This document shows positions 6,401-14,910 of a stretch of DNA of 16,956 bases, one piece after another (the first letter of the stretch is position 1; each line of letters starts with the position of its first letter). The stretch is taken from positions 1 through 16,956 of the forward strand of contig SXVE01000121.1 of NCBI GenBank assembly GCA_005790265.1, given 5' to 3'. The translations under genes were made by a program, and so were the position numbers. The notes under the pieces were generated by a model, which had not been told where the DNA came from, made no database searches, and saw nothing but the letters and a program-made list of their open reading frames with translations. This DNA is from Acidobacteriota bacterium (GTDB lineage Bacteria; Acidobacteriota; Blastocatellia; Pyrinomonadales; Pyrinomonadaceae).

Positions 6401-6949
6401 ATGCGAAAAACGTTTCTGTTCCTGATTCTAACGTTCGGTTTATTTCTGATGCACACAACAGCGCAAACCAATGCTTTGAAAGAAGCGAATCCGGCGGATG
6501 TCGGTTCGATGGACGCGATTATCAAAGCCGTTTACGACGTTATCAGCGGCGACGCCGGACAAAAGCGCGATTGGGACAGATTTCGCACATTGTTTCACCC
6601 GGATGCGCGAATGATTCCGTCGGGCAAAAATGCGCAGACCAATTTGGTTAGTGCGCGCGCATTCTCGCCCGAAGATTACATCAAACGCGTCGAACCGGTG
6701 TTTGCCAAAGAAGGCTTTTACGAACGCGAAGTCGCGCGGCGCACCGAAGTTTTCAACAACATCGCGCACGTTTTTTCAACCTACGAAGCCGTCCATTCGA
6801 AAACTGACAAGAAGCCTTTTTTGCGCGGCATCAACAGCATTCAACTCCTAAACGACGGCAAACGCTGGTGGGTTTTGAATATTTTCTGGCAAGCCGAAAC
6901 GCCGGAGAATCCGCTGCCGCCAAAATACTTGAAAAGCGTTAAAAATTAG
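6401..6949 (+). CDS. Secreted SnoaL/NTF2-like protein
   Basis: A 182-residue protein with a signal peptide (MRKTFLFLILTFGLFLMHTTAQ, about 1-21). The mature part has the order seen in NTF2/SnoaL-like folds: an N-terminal helix (DAIIKAVYDVISG), RDWDRFRTLFHPDARMIPSG, a strand with FYEREVARRTEVFNNIAHVFSTYEA, and the final strands SIQLLNDGKRWWVLNIFWQAE. Such cone-shaped domains bind or convert small molecules, but no catalytic residues can be assigned, so only the fold is proposed. It starts 2 nt after the preceding stop without its own ribosome site, which suggests translational coupling. It is the last of the three close genes; a 71-nt gap to the SRPBCC gene follows. Confidence 0.78.
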   Translation: MRKTFLFLILTFGLFLMHTTAQTNALKEANPADVGSMDAIIKAVYDVISGDAGQKRDWDRFRTLFHPDARMIPSGKNAQTNLVSARAFSPEDYIKRVEPVFAKEGFYEREVARRTEVFNNIAHVFSTYEAVHSKTDKKPFLRGINSIQLLNDGKRWWVLNIFWQAETPENPLPPKYLKSVKN

Positions 6950-7020
6950 AGCGCCTGACGCGACCGCCGAAATGCGGCAGCCGTGCGCAATTCTATTGTT
7001 TGATTTATGGTTCCAACCGA

Positions 7021-7473
7021 ATGGCAGAACACGTTTTAGAACGCACGCAAATCATCAAACGTCCGCGCGCCGAAGTGTTTGAATTTTTCGCCGATGCGGG
7101 AAATCTCGAACGCATCACGCCGCCCGAACTCAACTTCGAGATCATTTCCCCGCAGCCGATTGACATCAAAAAAGGCGCGCTCATTGATTACCGCTTGAAA
7201 CTGCGCGGCATTCCGATCACGTGGAAAACCGAGATTACGCAATGGAATCCGCCGCACGATTTCGTTGATACCGCTTTGCAAAGCCCGTATAAACAATGGA
7301 TTCATCTGCACACGTTTGAAGAAAACGGCAGCGGCGAAACGATTATGCGCGACCGCGTGCGCTATCGTCTGCCGCTCGAACCGCTCGGCGATCTGGCGCA
7401 TTGGTACGTGAAACGAGAACTCCGATATATCTTCGATTACCGCCGTAAAATAATCGAAGAAATCTACGTTTAA
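7021..7473 (+). CDS. SRPBCC (START/Bet v 1-like) family protein
   Basis: A 150-residue protein of the SRPBCC helix-grip superfamily, in the group often annotated as ligand-binding or 'CDP-paratose 2-epimerase'-like. Visible marks are the N-terminal strand plus IIKRPRAEVFEFFADAGNLERITPP (12-36), the beta strands KKGALIDYRLKLRGIPITWKTEI, then SPYKQWIHLHTFEE and DRVRYRLPLEPLG, and a long C-terminal helix (YIFDYRRKIIEEI). The family binds hydrophobic ligands in a cavity; the ligand here is unknown. The ATG at 7021 was preferred; a TTG seven codons upstream is in frame but adds nothing conserved. There is no obvious Shine-Dalgarno sequence. It is followed by a strong hairpin. Confidence 0.85.
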   Translation: MAEHVLERTQIIKRPRAEVFEFFADAGNLERITPPELNFEIISPQPIDIKKGALIDYRLKLRGIPITWKTEITQWNPPHDFVDTALQSPYKQWIHLHTFEENGSGETIMRDRVRYRLPLEPLGDLAHWYVKRELRYIFDYRRKIIEEIYV

Positions 7474-7492
7474 GATAACCGCGTAATCGTCA

Positions 7493-7537
7493 AAAAAGGG
7501 AAAAGATGATCGTTCGCAGATCGTCTCTTCCCTTTTT
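7493..7537. terminator. Strong bidirectional terminator hairpin
   Basis: Arms 7493-7511 and 7519-7537 pair over 19 bp with one U-G wobble and one A-C mismatch around the 7-nt loop GTTCGCA. The A-run of the left arm and T-run of the right arm (CCCTTTTTCTT) supply U-tracts on either strand. It begins 20 nt after the SRPBCC stop and sits about 50 nt past the class A PBP stop on the opposite strand, so it can end both convergent transcripts. Confidence 0.85.
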
Positions 7538-7586
7538 CTTCGGCAACTATTGAGCGTCGAGCTTGCCGCCAACGCGAAAGGCTTAA

Positions 7587-10190
7587 TTAACCTTCGCCTT
7601 TCTTACTCTTTCTTTTCGTGCCTTCGCTCGGCTTTTCGGCTGGCGGATTCACTTCCGGCTTTTTCACCGGCGGCGGAGTGCTGATCGGTTTAACGACCGG
7701 CGGATCATTAGCCGGCACCGATACTTTCGGCGTTTCCGTTAATGTCGTCGCCGGCGTTGTCGAATCGGTCGGCACAGGCGAACTCGGCGTTGTTGATTCG
7801 CCGCTCGCATCGTCAACGCGCCTCGATCTGGTAATTCTAATGCCGGTCGTCGCCGCGATTTTGTTGCCTTCCTGTTCAGCTTTTTCAAGTTTTTCCTGTT
7901 CTTCGCGTTTGCGCTGTTCGACGAGCGATTTAATCTCGCTCGGCATCGCCGGAGCTTCGGCGAACTTTTCCTTCGGCTTGCCCTTCATAAATTCGTTCAT
8001 AAAGGCATTAAAATAAGGCAGCGCGCCGCGTCCGCCGGTCATTCCCGCGCCTAAAGATTCTTTTCTTTCCGGATTTCCCATCCAGACGCCGGTCACATAA
8101 GTCGGCGTGTAGCCGATAAACCAAACGTCGGTCTGATCGTTGACCGTGCCGGTTTTTCCGGCGAGCGCGTGTCCCGCCGCCTGCGCGTTCGGTGCCGTTC
8201 CGCCCGCGCTCGTCACCGCGCGCATCATATCAACCATCGTCAAAGCAACGTATTCGCTCGTTACTTTGGAAGTCGTCAATTTCGTTTCTTCCAAAAGCGT
8301 TCCGTCGCGGCTGATCACTTTGCGAATCAGATGCGGCGTAGCGCGAACGCCTTTGTTCGGAAACACCGAATAAGCGGAAACCATCTCGATCAGCGACGCT
8401 TCGGACGCGCCGAGAGCCGACGGCAAGCTCGGCGACATCGGATTGGTAATGCCGAAACGCCGCACCATCTGCGCGCCGGTTTGCACGCCGACCTGATCGA
8501 GCAGATGAACCGCCGCCAGATTAAGCGATTTGGCGAGCGCCGTTTTCATCGGCACGTTGCCGTGACTTAAAGAGCCGTCGTAATTGTGCGGCATCCAGCC
8601 GCCGCGTTTAATCGGCGCGCCGCTCACCTGCATTTCCGGCGTGATTCCCCATTCGACCGCCGCCGTGTAAATAAACGGTTTGTAGCACGAACCAGTTTGA
8701 CGCAGCCCTTGCGTCGCGTTGTTAAATTTGCTCGTGTGATAATCGTAACCGCCGACCATCGCCGCGATTTCGCCGGTTTTAGCGTTCAGCGAAACAATCG
8801 AAGCCTGCACTTCCGGCACTTGCGAAAGTTGAACGGTCAGCGTTTGATTGGCTTCATCAACTTCTTTGACTTCAAATTCCGGCAAAAGTCCGGGCTTTAA
8901 TTCGGCGCTCGGTTTCTTGCCGCTTCTGCCCATATTTTTCGCCGTTACAACGGCTTTATATTTGCCGAAACGCACTTCGGCTTCGTCACTCGAAGCGTTA
9001 ACTTTTGTTACTAAACCCTTGATAAATTCGCCTTTTTCGTATTGATCTCCGTACCAATCGGCGTGTTTAAACGATTCGAGCTTACGCGCGATTTCTTTGG
9101 GGTCGGTCAGCGGTTCATTGTTTTCGCCGACGAGAATGTCTCTATACTCCGAACGCCAGCTGCGATTTCGGTCGTACGTGCGCAAACCTTCGCGAATCGC
9201 TTTCGTTGCCGCCTGCTGCGCTTCGACGTTGATGCTCGTGTAAACTTTCAAACCGCCCTGCGCGACGCGCGTCGTGTATTTTTCTTCCAAATATTTGCGC
9301 ACTTCTTCAACCGGGTAATCCCACGCAGTTGATTTTGGCAGCGATTGGTAATAAGCCGTGTCGGCGAGTTTGATCGGTTTTGCTTTCGCTGCGCTGATTG
9401 CCGCCGCCGAATAAGTTTCCGGGTAATATTTGCCCATTTGATCGAGCACAATATCGCGGCGCGTTTTCGCTTTTTCCATGTTGCGCGTCGGCGAATACTC
9501 GGGCGATTTCGGAACCGCCGCGAGCAATGCGGCTTCTTCCAAGCTCAAATCTTTTAACGATTTGCCGAAATACGTGCGCGAACCGGCTTCAAATCCGTAA
9601 GCTCCGGCGCCGAGGAAAACGTAATTCATATACATTTCCAAAATCTGGCGCTTCGTGTAAAGTCTTTCGATTTGCAGCGCGACCATCCATTCGGTTACTT
9701 TGCGCGTTAAAGTTTGGTCGCGATAAAGAAAAAGGTTTTTGGCAAGCTGCTGCGTAATCGTCGAAGCGCCTTCCATTCTGCCGGTCGAGATATTTTTGAC
9801 GATAACGCCGCCGATACGATACGGATCAATGCCGATGTGATCGTAAAAACGGTAATCTTCGATCGCCAACAGCGCGTTTTCGACGTTTTTCGGAATGTCC
9901 TGTTCCTTGATCGGAATGCGCTTTTCGAGCGCGAACTCCGCCAGAATCGTTTCTCCGTCGTCGGCGTAAATCGTCGTCACTTGCGGCGGACGATAAGTGG
10001 CAAGAGCGGAAACTTCGGTGGTGTAACGCGAATTATTCAGATAATAAGAAGCCAAAACGCCTGTTAAACCGCCAGCCGAAAGCGCCAGAATCAGCGCGAC
10101 CGGAAGCCAGACGAATTTCCACGCGCTCCGCCGTTTCGGTTCGATGGATTCGACCTCTCTCGTATTGATTTTTCTCATTTCTCGTGCCAT
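7587..10190 (-). CDS. Class A penicillin-binding protein (PBP1A type), bifunctional
   Basis: An 867-residue membrane protein that polymerises glycan strands from lipid II and cross-links stem peptides in the periplasm. A cytosolic tail and one membrane span (about 27-50) precede the GT51 glycosyltransferase domain, which has AIEDYRFYDHIGID (109-122, catalytic Glu111), GASTITQQLAKNLFL (141-155) and RQILEMYMN (181-189). A linker/OB-like insertion (about 385-455) leads into the transpeptidase. Its nucleophile motif is S501-C-Y-K504, followed by SLN (555-557) and KTG (679-681). The C-terminal 100 or so residues are a Glu/Lys helix then a Pro/Thr/Ser-rich, probably disordered tail ending in KRKSKKGEG. 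A good ribosome site, AGAGAGG, lies 5 nt before the ATG. It follows rodA by 112 nt and may be cotranscribed with the mre cluster. Confidence 0.95.
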   Translation of the reverse strand: MAREMRKINTREVESIEPKRRSAWKFVWLPVALILALSAGGLTGVLASYYLNNSRYTTEVSALATYRPPQVTTIYADDGETILAEFALEKRIPIKEQDIPKNVENALLAIEDYRFYDHIGIDPYRIGGVIVKNISTGRMEGASTITQQLAKNLFLYRDQTLTRKVTEWMVALQIERLYTKRQILEMYMNYVFLGAGAYGFEAGSRTYFGKSLKDLSLEEAALLAAVPKSPEYSPTRNMEKAKTRRDIVLDQMGKYYPETYSAAAISAAKAKPIKLADTAYYQSLPKSTAWDYPVEEVRKYLEEKYTTRVAQGGLKVYTSINVEAQQAATKAIREGLRTYDRNRSWRSEYRDILVGENNEPLTDPKEIARKLESFKHADWYGDQYEKGEFIKGLVTKVNASSDEAEVRFGKYKAVVTAKNMGRSGKKPSAELKPGLLPEFEVKEVDEANQTLTVQLSQVPEVQASIVSLNAKTGEIAAMVGGYDYHTSKFNNATQGLRQTGSCYKPFIYTAAVEWGITPEMQVSGAPIKRGGWMPHNYDGSLSHGNVPMKTALAKSLNLAAVHLLDQVGVQTGAQMVRRFGITNPMSPSLPSALGASEASLIEMVSAYSVFPNKGVRATPHLIRKVISRDGTLLEETKLTTSKVTSEYVALTMVDMMRAVTSAGGTAPNAQAAGHALAGKTGTVNDQTDVWFIGYTPTYVTGVWMGNPERKESLGAGMTGGRGALPYFNAFMNEFMKGKPKEKFAEAPAMPSEIKSLVEQRKREEQEKLEKAEQEGNKIAATTGIRITRSRRVDDASGESTTPSSPVPTDSTTPATTLTETPKVSVPANDPPVVKPISTPPPVKKPEVNPPAEKPSEGTKRKSKKGEG

Positions 10191-10195
10191 AAAAA

Positions 10196-10202
10196 CCTCT
10201 CT
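10196..10202 (-). promoter_or_regulatory. Shine-Dalgarno site of the class A PBP gene
   Basis: AGAGAGG on the minus strand lies 5 nt before the ATG at 10190, which supports that start over the ATG four codons inside. It is the clearest ribosome site in the window; most other genes here lack one. Confidence 0.7.
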
Positions 10203-10260
10203 GGAAGTTTGAAATTTCGTGATTCTTAAAATTCAAAAGTTACAATTCCAGAATCTGTTT

Positions 10261-10311
10261 CTTAATTAAAACTTTGAATCTTCAATGTTGAATCTTGAAT
10301 CTTTAATTAAC
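10261..10311. repeat. AT-rich iterated repeat between rodA and the class A PBP gene
   Basis: On the minus strand the motif AGATTCAA recurs at least twice exactly, with a GATTCAA copy between. An inner TTCAA-TG-TTGAA palindrome is present. The block is bracketed by CTTAATTAAA and CTTTAATTAA, whose TTAATTAAA/TTTAATTAA parts are complementary. The right bracket includes the last codons and stop of rodA. The element is therefore within or directly behind the rodA message. Confidence 0.6.
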
Positions 10312-11421
10312 AAATCGTCGCAATTTAATACTAATGACAAAGCCGATGGCGATAAACGTCGCCAAAACGGCTGAAAGTCCGGCGCGCATCAGCGGCAGCG
10401 GAACGCCGATCACCGGCAAAAAGCCTAAAACCATTCCGACGTTGATAAATATCTGAAAAGCCAGCTCGCCCGTAATCGCCATAATAACGAGCATTCCCGC
10501 GCGGTCATTCGATTGCCGCGCGCCCGCAACGAGCCGCGATAAAAGCAGCGCGTAAGCGAGAAGCAGCGAAACGCAGCCGATAAAACCGGTGTTTTCAGCA
10601 GTTACGGCGAAAATAAAATCCGTGTGCGGTTCGGGCAAAAATTTCAAAACGCTCTGCGATGTTTCCGTGTCACCTTTGATGCCGGAAAGTCCGCCTTTGC
10701 CCACCGTAATCATTGATTGGACGGTGTGATAACCAAAGCCGCGCGGATCGGCGCTTTCCGGATCAATAATCGCCATGATGCGTTCCTGCTGGTAAACTTT
10801 GATCGCGCCGGTATTGACGCCGACAATATACGCGGTCGGAATAAAAATCGCGCCGGCGACGAGTGTCAGCACAACGTAACGAATCTTCACCGCCGAAAGA
10901 AAAAAGACGACGGCGAGAATCGGAAAATACGTCATCGCTTGTCCGGCGTCCGGCTCGAGCATAATCAGTCCGACCGGTCCGGCGAGAATCGCCGCGCCGA
11001 TTAAAATTTCTTTAATGCGCAAAGTTCCGGCGCGCCGCGCGCCGAAATATTTGGCGAGCATCAGCACGGTCGGGATTTTGACGAATTCCGACGGCTGAAA
11101 TTGTCCGATAATCGGCAGCTTGAGCCACGCCTGCTGACCGTTAACTTTAACGCCGAGCGGTGTCAAAACGAGCAATAGCAAGACCAAACCGCCGACGTAA
11201 AAAACCGGCGCGGCGTCAATAATGCGGCGGTAATCGCTAAAGGCGACGACCATAAAAGCGACGAGCGCGATTCCCAGACCGAGAATTTGTTTCGACCAGT
11301 AATTCATTTCCGGCTGCGCGTTGAAAATCTGCCAGATGCCGAAACAAACGATGGCGACGGCAAGCAGCGAGGTCAGCCAGTCAAAATCTCTTAAATCGCG
11401 TTTTTCGATTATTGCAACCAT
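10303..11421 (-). CDS. rodA: Peptidoglycan glycosyltransferase RodA (SEDS family)
   Basis: A 372-residue polytopic inner-membrane SEDS glycosyltransferase that polymerises lipid II during cell elongation with its partner PBP2, encoded directly upstream. Around ten hydrophobic segments are evident. Conserved family blocks are present: GQQAWLKLP...FQPSEFVKIP (95-117), LEPDAG (155-160), and PEPHTDFIFAV (263-273), where Asp268 matches the essential Asp of the large extracellular loop. NVGMVLGFLPVIGVPLPL (327-344) is also present. The end of this last block is unusual: family members normally read VSYGGSS after PLP(F/L), whereas here it reads MRAGLSA (345-351). The start at 11421 is 33 nt after the mrdA stop. 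RodA rather than FtsW, from the gene order and short termini. Confidence 0.93.
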   Translation of the reverse strand: MVAIIEKRDLRDFDWLTSLLAVAIVCFGIWQIFNAQPEMNYWSKQILGLGIALVAFMVVAFSDYRRIIDAAPVFYVGGLVLLLLVLTPLGVKVNGQQAWLKLPIIGQFQPSEFVKIPTVLMLAKYFGARRAGTLRIKEILIGAAILAGPVGLIMLEPDAGQAMTYFPILAVVFFLSAVKIRYVVLTLVAGAIFIPTAYIVGVNTGAIKVYQQERIMAIIDPESADPRGFGYHTVQSMITVGKGGLSGIKGDTETSQSVLKFLPEPHTDFIFAVTAENTGFIGCVSLLLAYALLLSRLVAGARQSNDRAGMLVIMAITGELAFQIFINVGMVLGFLPVIGVPLPLMRAGLSAVLATFIAIGFVISIKLRRFVN

Positions 11422-11454
11422 TTTTTCAGTCTGTTACTTGTTTTACTTCTAAAA

Positions 11455-13368
11455 TTAATCTTCGGCTCCCGCCGCTTTCTGAGTTTTTCCAGCCGTCAGC
11501 GAATCAGCGGTAATCAAACCTTTTTTGACCATAAAAGCATCGTAAACGCCTTTTGCCGCCGGAGCTGCGAAACTGCCGCCGAAACCGACGTTTTCCACAA
11601 GCGCGATCACGGCGATTTCCGGTTTGTATGACGGCGCGAAACTGACGAACCACGCGTGGTCCTTGTTTGCGCCAACGTCTTTACCCAAGGATGCGACCTG
11701 CGCCGTTCCGGTTTTGCCGGAAATTTCCAGATGCTCGTTTTTCAAACGCGCCGCCGTTCCGCCTGCGTTGACCACGCCCCACATTCCGTCGAGCATTAAT
11801 TTGTGCTGTTCTTCGGTCATCGGAATCGGCTTTGGTTCGGGATGCTGAAATCCGAAGCCGGCGCGCGCGGGAATATAAGTCGAACTTCCGATTTCGCCGA
11901 TGGCGCCAATCGGTTTGAATTCTTTCAAAAAATGCGGCGTGTACATATTCTGGACGCTGACTCCGGCAACGGCACGCAGCATCGCAATCGGCGTCGCGAC
12001 AACCGTATCTTGTCCGATAGAAGCGTAAACCGTGCGAATGTCGCTCCATTTTCCTTCTCTTTTCACGACCGAAGGCATCCACGATTTCGGCGTCTGGCTG
12101 ACTTTTTCGTTCGGCAAATCAATTCCCGTCTGTTTGTCGTAATCGAACATTTCGATCATTTCGATCAAACCTTCGATTTTCATTTTCAACGCGAGACGAT
12201 AATAATATCCGTCGCACGATTTCGTGATGGCGTATGACAGCGGCGGCGAACCGTGGCTGCCCATACAGCGCGTAAACTTGCTGCCGATGGTGATTCCGCC
12301 GCCGCACGCGACGTTTGAATCTTTGACGGTAATCACGCCCTGCTGCAATGCGCCGACCGATTCGGGAATTTTCCACGTCGAGCCGGGCGGATAACGTCCT
12401 TGAATTGCGCGATTGTAGAGCGGACGCGATTCATCCTGCCAATATGCGGCAATTTGGCGACGACCTTCGGGCGTCGAACTGCCCTGCACGAAAATATTCG
12501 GATCGAACGACGGCAGCGACGCCATCGCGAGCAATTCGCCGTTGTTCGGATCCATTGCGATCACGGTTCCGCGCTTGGTCGGCGTTGCGGCAAGCTGCTG
12601 TTCGGCGGCGAGCTGATAATCGAAATCAATCGTCGTGATTAAATCCTGTCCGGCTTGCGGCTGCACCGTTTCGATTTCGCTCTGCACGCGCCCGCGGCTG
12701 TCAACGATCACTTTTCGATAACCCGGTTTGCCGCGCAGAAATTCATCGTACGATTGTTCCAATCCGCCTTTGCCGACGATGTCGCCGGGACGCAATCCCT
12801 TCGCCTGCACTTCCGGTTTCTCCAGTTGTTTCGGACTGATTTCGCCGACGTAGCCGAGGACGTGCGCCAGAACCGTGCCGTGCGGATAAAATCGCTGCGG
12901 CTGAATTTCGACGCGCAGTTCCGGATATTCCTGCGAATGCGATTCGACCCACACGATATCCTGCATCGTCGCGTTTTCCTTCAAAACCATCGTTTCAAAT
13001 TCCGGCTGTTTTTTGATTAAACCGAGCCGCTCGACGACGAATTCCGGTTCGAGCGTGAGTCCGTCGGCGTATTCTTCAATGCGGTCGTTGACGTTGATTT
13101 TTTTGATCGGTTCATTGGACAGCGTGACGTTGTAAGTCGGGCGCGAATCAACGAGGATTTTTCCGTTGCGGTCGAAAATAGCGCCGCGCGGAGCGGGAAT
13201 CGGAATCAGCCGAATGCGCTGGTTTTCCGCGCGCTCGCTGAAATATTCGCCTCTGACAACCTGCAAATAATAAAGCCGCACGCCGAGCAGAGCCAGCAGA
13301 ATGAAAGCGGCAACTTGAATAGTGCCGATTCGGAAACTTAGATTTTGGGTGTAATCGTTAATTTTCAT
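11455..13368 (-). CDS. mrdA: Penicillin-binding protein 2 (elongasome transpeptidase)
   Basis: A 637-residue monofunctional class B PBP that cross-links the glycan made by RodA, anchored by one N-terminal span (about 15-36). The pedestal domain has PAPRGAIFDRNGKIL (58-72) and IQPQRFYPHG (155-164). The transpeptidase domain has S330-T-W-K333 in YPPGSTWK, a second motif S384-C-D, and KTG at 552-554 in SGKTGTAQ. Between motifs one and two lie Cys355, Cys368, His372 and Cys385, at spacing like the zinc site reported in E. coli PBP2, where some ligands are Asp. The tail after KTG is short. It lies between mreD and rodA, the usual order for the elongation operon. The alternative FtsI is excluded by context and by the missing division cluster. 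No clear Shine-Dalgarno sequence is seen. Confidence 0.95.
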   Translation of the reverse strand: MKINDYTQNLSFRIGTIQVAAFILLALLGVRLYYLQVVRGEYFSERAENQRIRLIPIPAPRGAIFDRNGKILVDSRPTYNVTLSNEPIKKINVNDRIEEYADGLTLEPEFVVERLGLIKKQPEFETMVLKENATMQDIVWVESHSQEYPELRVEIQPQRFYPHGTVLAHVLGYVGEISPKQLEKPEVQAKGLRPGDIVGKGGLEQSYDEFLRGKPGYRKVIVDSRGRVQSEIETVQPQAGQDLITTIDFDYQLAAEQQLAATPTKRGTVIAMDPNNGELLAMASLPSFDPNIFVQGSSTPEGRRQIAAYWQDESRPLYNRAIQGRYPPGSTWKIPESVGALQQGVITVKDSNVACGGGITIGSKFTRCMGSHGSPPLSYAITKSCDGYYYRLALKMKIEGLIEMIEMFDYDKQTGIDLPNEKVSQTPKSWMPSVVKREGKWSDIRTVYASIGQDTVVATPIAMLRAVAGVSVQNMYTPHFLKEFKPIGAIGEIGSSTYIPARAGFGFQHPEPKPIPMTEEQHKLMLDGMWGVVNAGGTAARLKNEHLEISGKTGTAQVASLGKDVGANKDHAWFVSFAPSYKPEIAVIALVENVGFGGSFAAPAAKGVYDAFMVKKGLITADSLTAGKTQKAAGAED

Positions 13369-13440
13369 TGCCGGAGTAAAAAAAAGTGATGCGCGAAAAA
13401 TAAATCGTAAAACGTCTGCTTTCGCACTTGAAGTTTAAGT

Positions 13441-13983
13441 TTATTTGCCCAGCCGAATCGGATTACGGCGTCTGGTCTGGCGGCGCTGCGTAAACATTTC
13501 CCGTTTTCGGCGCAGCGGCGTTTCGGAAAATTTATCCAACAGCATGTAGATTAAAGTTCCGGTAATCGTGGTTCCGATGACCGTGTATGAAATGATGACC
13601 AAAACTTGCGCGGACGGATCTTGTCCCAAAAGTTTGTGCATTCCGTAATAAACCAAATCGTCAAGCAGACAAGCACCAGCTATGACGGGAATGCGCAGCA
13701 AAAGGTTGTCCAGGTAGACGCGCCGCGCCAGCTCCGCAACTGCGTATGCTATCAGTGTTTTAGAGAAACCGTTGGCGCCGAGCAAACCGCCGCTCAGCGC
13801 ATCAACCGCGATGCCGGCAATCGTCCCGAAAATGATAGCTTTGATGGCGTTTCTTTGTAACGCGGCGTAAACGATAATAATAAGAGGAAAATCAACAAAC
13901 GCCAGCGGTTCAGCGACATTGCGAAGCGTCCACTGCAAAAATACGGCAACAATGAGTGCGACTGTGATTTTAACTTGTTCCAT
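13441..13983 (-). CDS. mreD: Rod shape-determining protein MreD
   Basis: A 180-residue inner-membrane protein with about five or six hydrophobic segments and a strongly basic C-terminus (RRKREMFTQRRQTRRR near 159-174), as expected for MreD, which binds MreC and helps place the elongation machinery. Segments such as FVDFPLIIIVYAALQRN (30-46) and GLLGANGFSKTLIAYAVAELARR (66-88) follow the MreD pattern. MreD sequences vary widely, so assignment rests on size, topology and the position between mreC and mrdA. It begins 14 nt after the mreC stop and ends 72 nt before mrdA. The basic tail is likely cytosolic. No ribosome site is obvious. Confidence 0.9.
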   Translation of the reverse strand: MEQVKITVALIVAVFLQWTLRNVAEPLAFVDFPLIIIVYAALQRNAIKAIIFGTIAGIAVDALSGGLLGANGFSKTLIAYAVAELARRVYLDNLLLRIPVIAGACLLDDLVYYGMHKLLGQDPSAQVLVIISYTVIGTTITGTLIYMLLDKFSETPLRRKREMFTQRRQTRRRNPIRLGK

Positions 13984-13997
13984 CTACCGAAAATAAC

Positions 13998-14903
13998 TTA
14001 CTGCTTCTTCTTCTCGTCTTTAACCGCGTTCGGCAATTTCTGATCAAACTCCGGGCGCGGCGGCGGTTCGTAAATCAGCACGCCGACTTCCTGCATCGAA
14101 TTGAGCTGCGCGCTCGCGCGAATGAAAATCTGATGCGTGACGGTCGCCGATCCGGAACGCACTTCGACGATTTCGCCGACCTTTAATCCTTTCGGATAAA
14201 TTCCGTCCTGTCCGGTCGTGTAAACCGGCGTTCCGCTCTGCACTTCGATGCTGCCGGGCACGTAACGCATTTCGAGCAATTCTTTTGTTCCGGTTCCGGT
14301 CACGACGCCGAGAGCGTTTGACGTGCCGATTTCGCCGATCACGGCGCCCAAACCGGATTTATCTCTGGTAATCAAATCAACTTGTGCCGTCAGCGGGCTG
14401 ACCGCCGTTACTCGTCCGACCAAACCACCGTCGGTGACGACCGGCATATTGAGTTTAATGCCGTCGAGACTGCCGCGATTGATAATCGAAGAATCAAACC
14501 AAATGGACGGATCGCGCCCGATGATTTTTGCCGGAAGAACTTTGAATTGACTTTGTTCCTTGAGATTCAACAGCGATTTCAAGCGCTGATTTTCCGCTGT
14601 CAATTCTTCGGTTTGTTTGATTTCCAGTTCGAGTTCTTGAACGCGCTGTTTAAGCAGATCATTTTCCGTCTGCGCGCTGCGCAGGCTGGCGATCGAGCGA
14701 AAATAATTGGAAACGACGGAGCTGACAGTAGTAACCGGCGATTGCACGAAATCGGCGGCAACCTGCGTCCAAACGCGGATAATTCGCTGCCCGGAATTGA
14801 TTTCCTTGGCATCGAACGCCATTAAAATAAAGTTTCCCAAAAGAAGAGCAATCATCAGCCAAGGCGTCAACTGCCAAACTTCTTTTTGACTTCGCTCTGC
14901 CAT
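13998..14903 (-). CDS. mreC: Rod shape-determining protein MreC
   Basis: A 301-residue bitopic protein: short cytosolic end, one membrane span (about 14-31), then a coiled coil (about 77-114, with heptad-like LLKQRVQELELEIKQ and LTAENQRLKSLLNL). The periplasmic double beta-barrel begins KVLPAKIIGRDPSIW (121-135) and includes GGLVGRV (159-165) and DKSGLGAVIG. The C-terminal tail is Pro/Lys-rich. MreC links the MreB filament with MreD, PBP2 and RodA. The ATG at 14903 was chosen; an in-frame TTG three codons upstream (14912) is possible but lies in the repeat that fills the mreB-mreC spacer. That repeat leaves no visible ribosome site. The assignment is firm. Confidence 0.95.
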   Translation of the reverse strand: MAERSQKEVWQLTPWLMIALLLGNFILMAFDAKEINSGQRIIRVWTQVAADFVQSPVTTVSSVVSNYFRSIASLRSAQTENDLLKQRVQELELEIKQTEELTAENQRLKSLLNLKEQSQFKVLPAKIIGRDPSIWFDSSIINRGSLDGIKLNMPVVTDGGLVGRVTAVSPLTAQVDLITRDKSGLGAVIGEIGTSNALGVVTGTGTKELLEMRYVPGSIEVQSGTPVYTTGQDGIYPKGLKVGEIVEVRSGSATVTHQIFIRASAQLNSMQEVGVLIYEPPPRPEFDQKLPNAVKDEKKKQ

Positions 14904-14910
14904 TTTTTTC

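Noticed and set aside
7618..8016. Plus-strand open frame of 132 codons, Gly/Val-rich
   Set aside because: It is antisense to the low-complexity tail of the class A PBP; composition explains it.
14382..14825. Plus-strand open frame of 147 codons opposite mreC
   Set aside because: Shadow frame on the opposite strand of a clear mreC; no recognisable domain.
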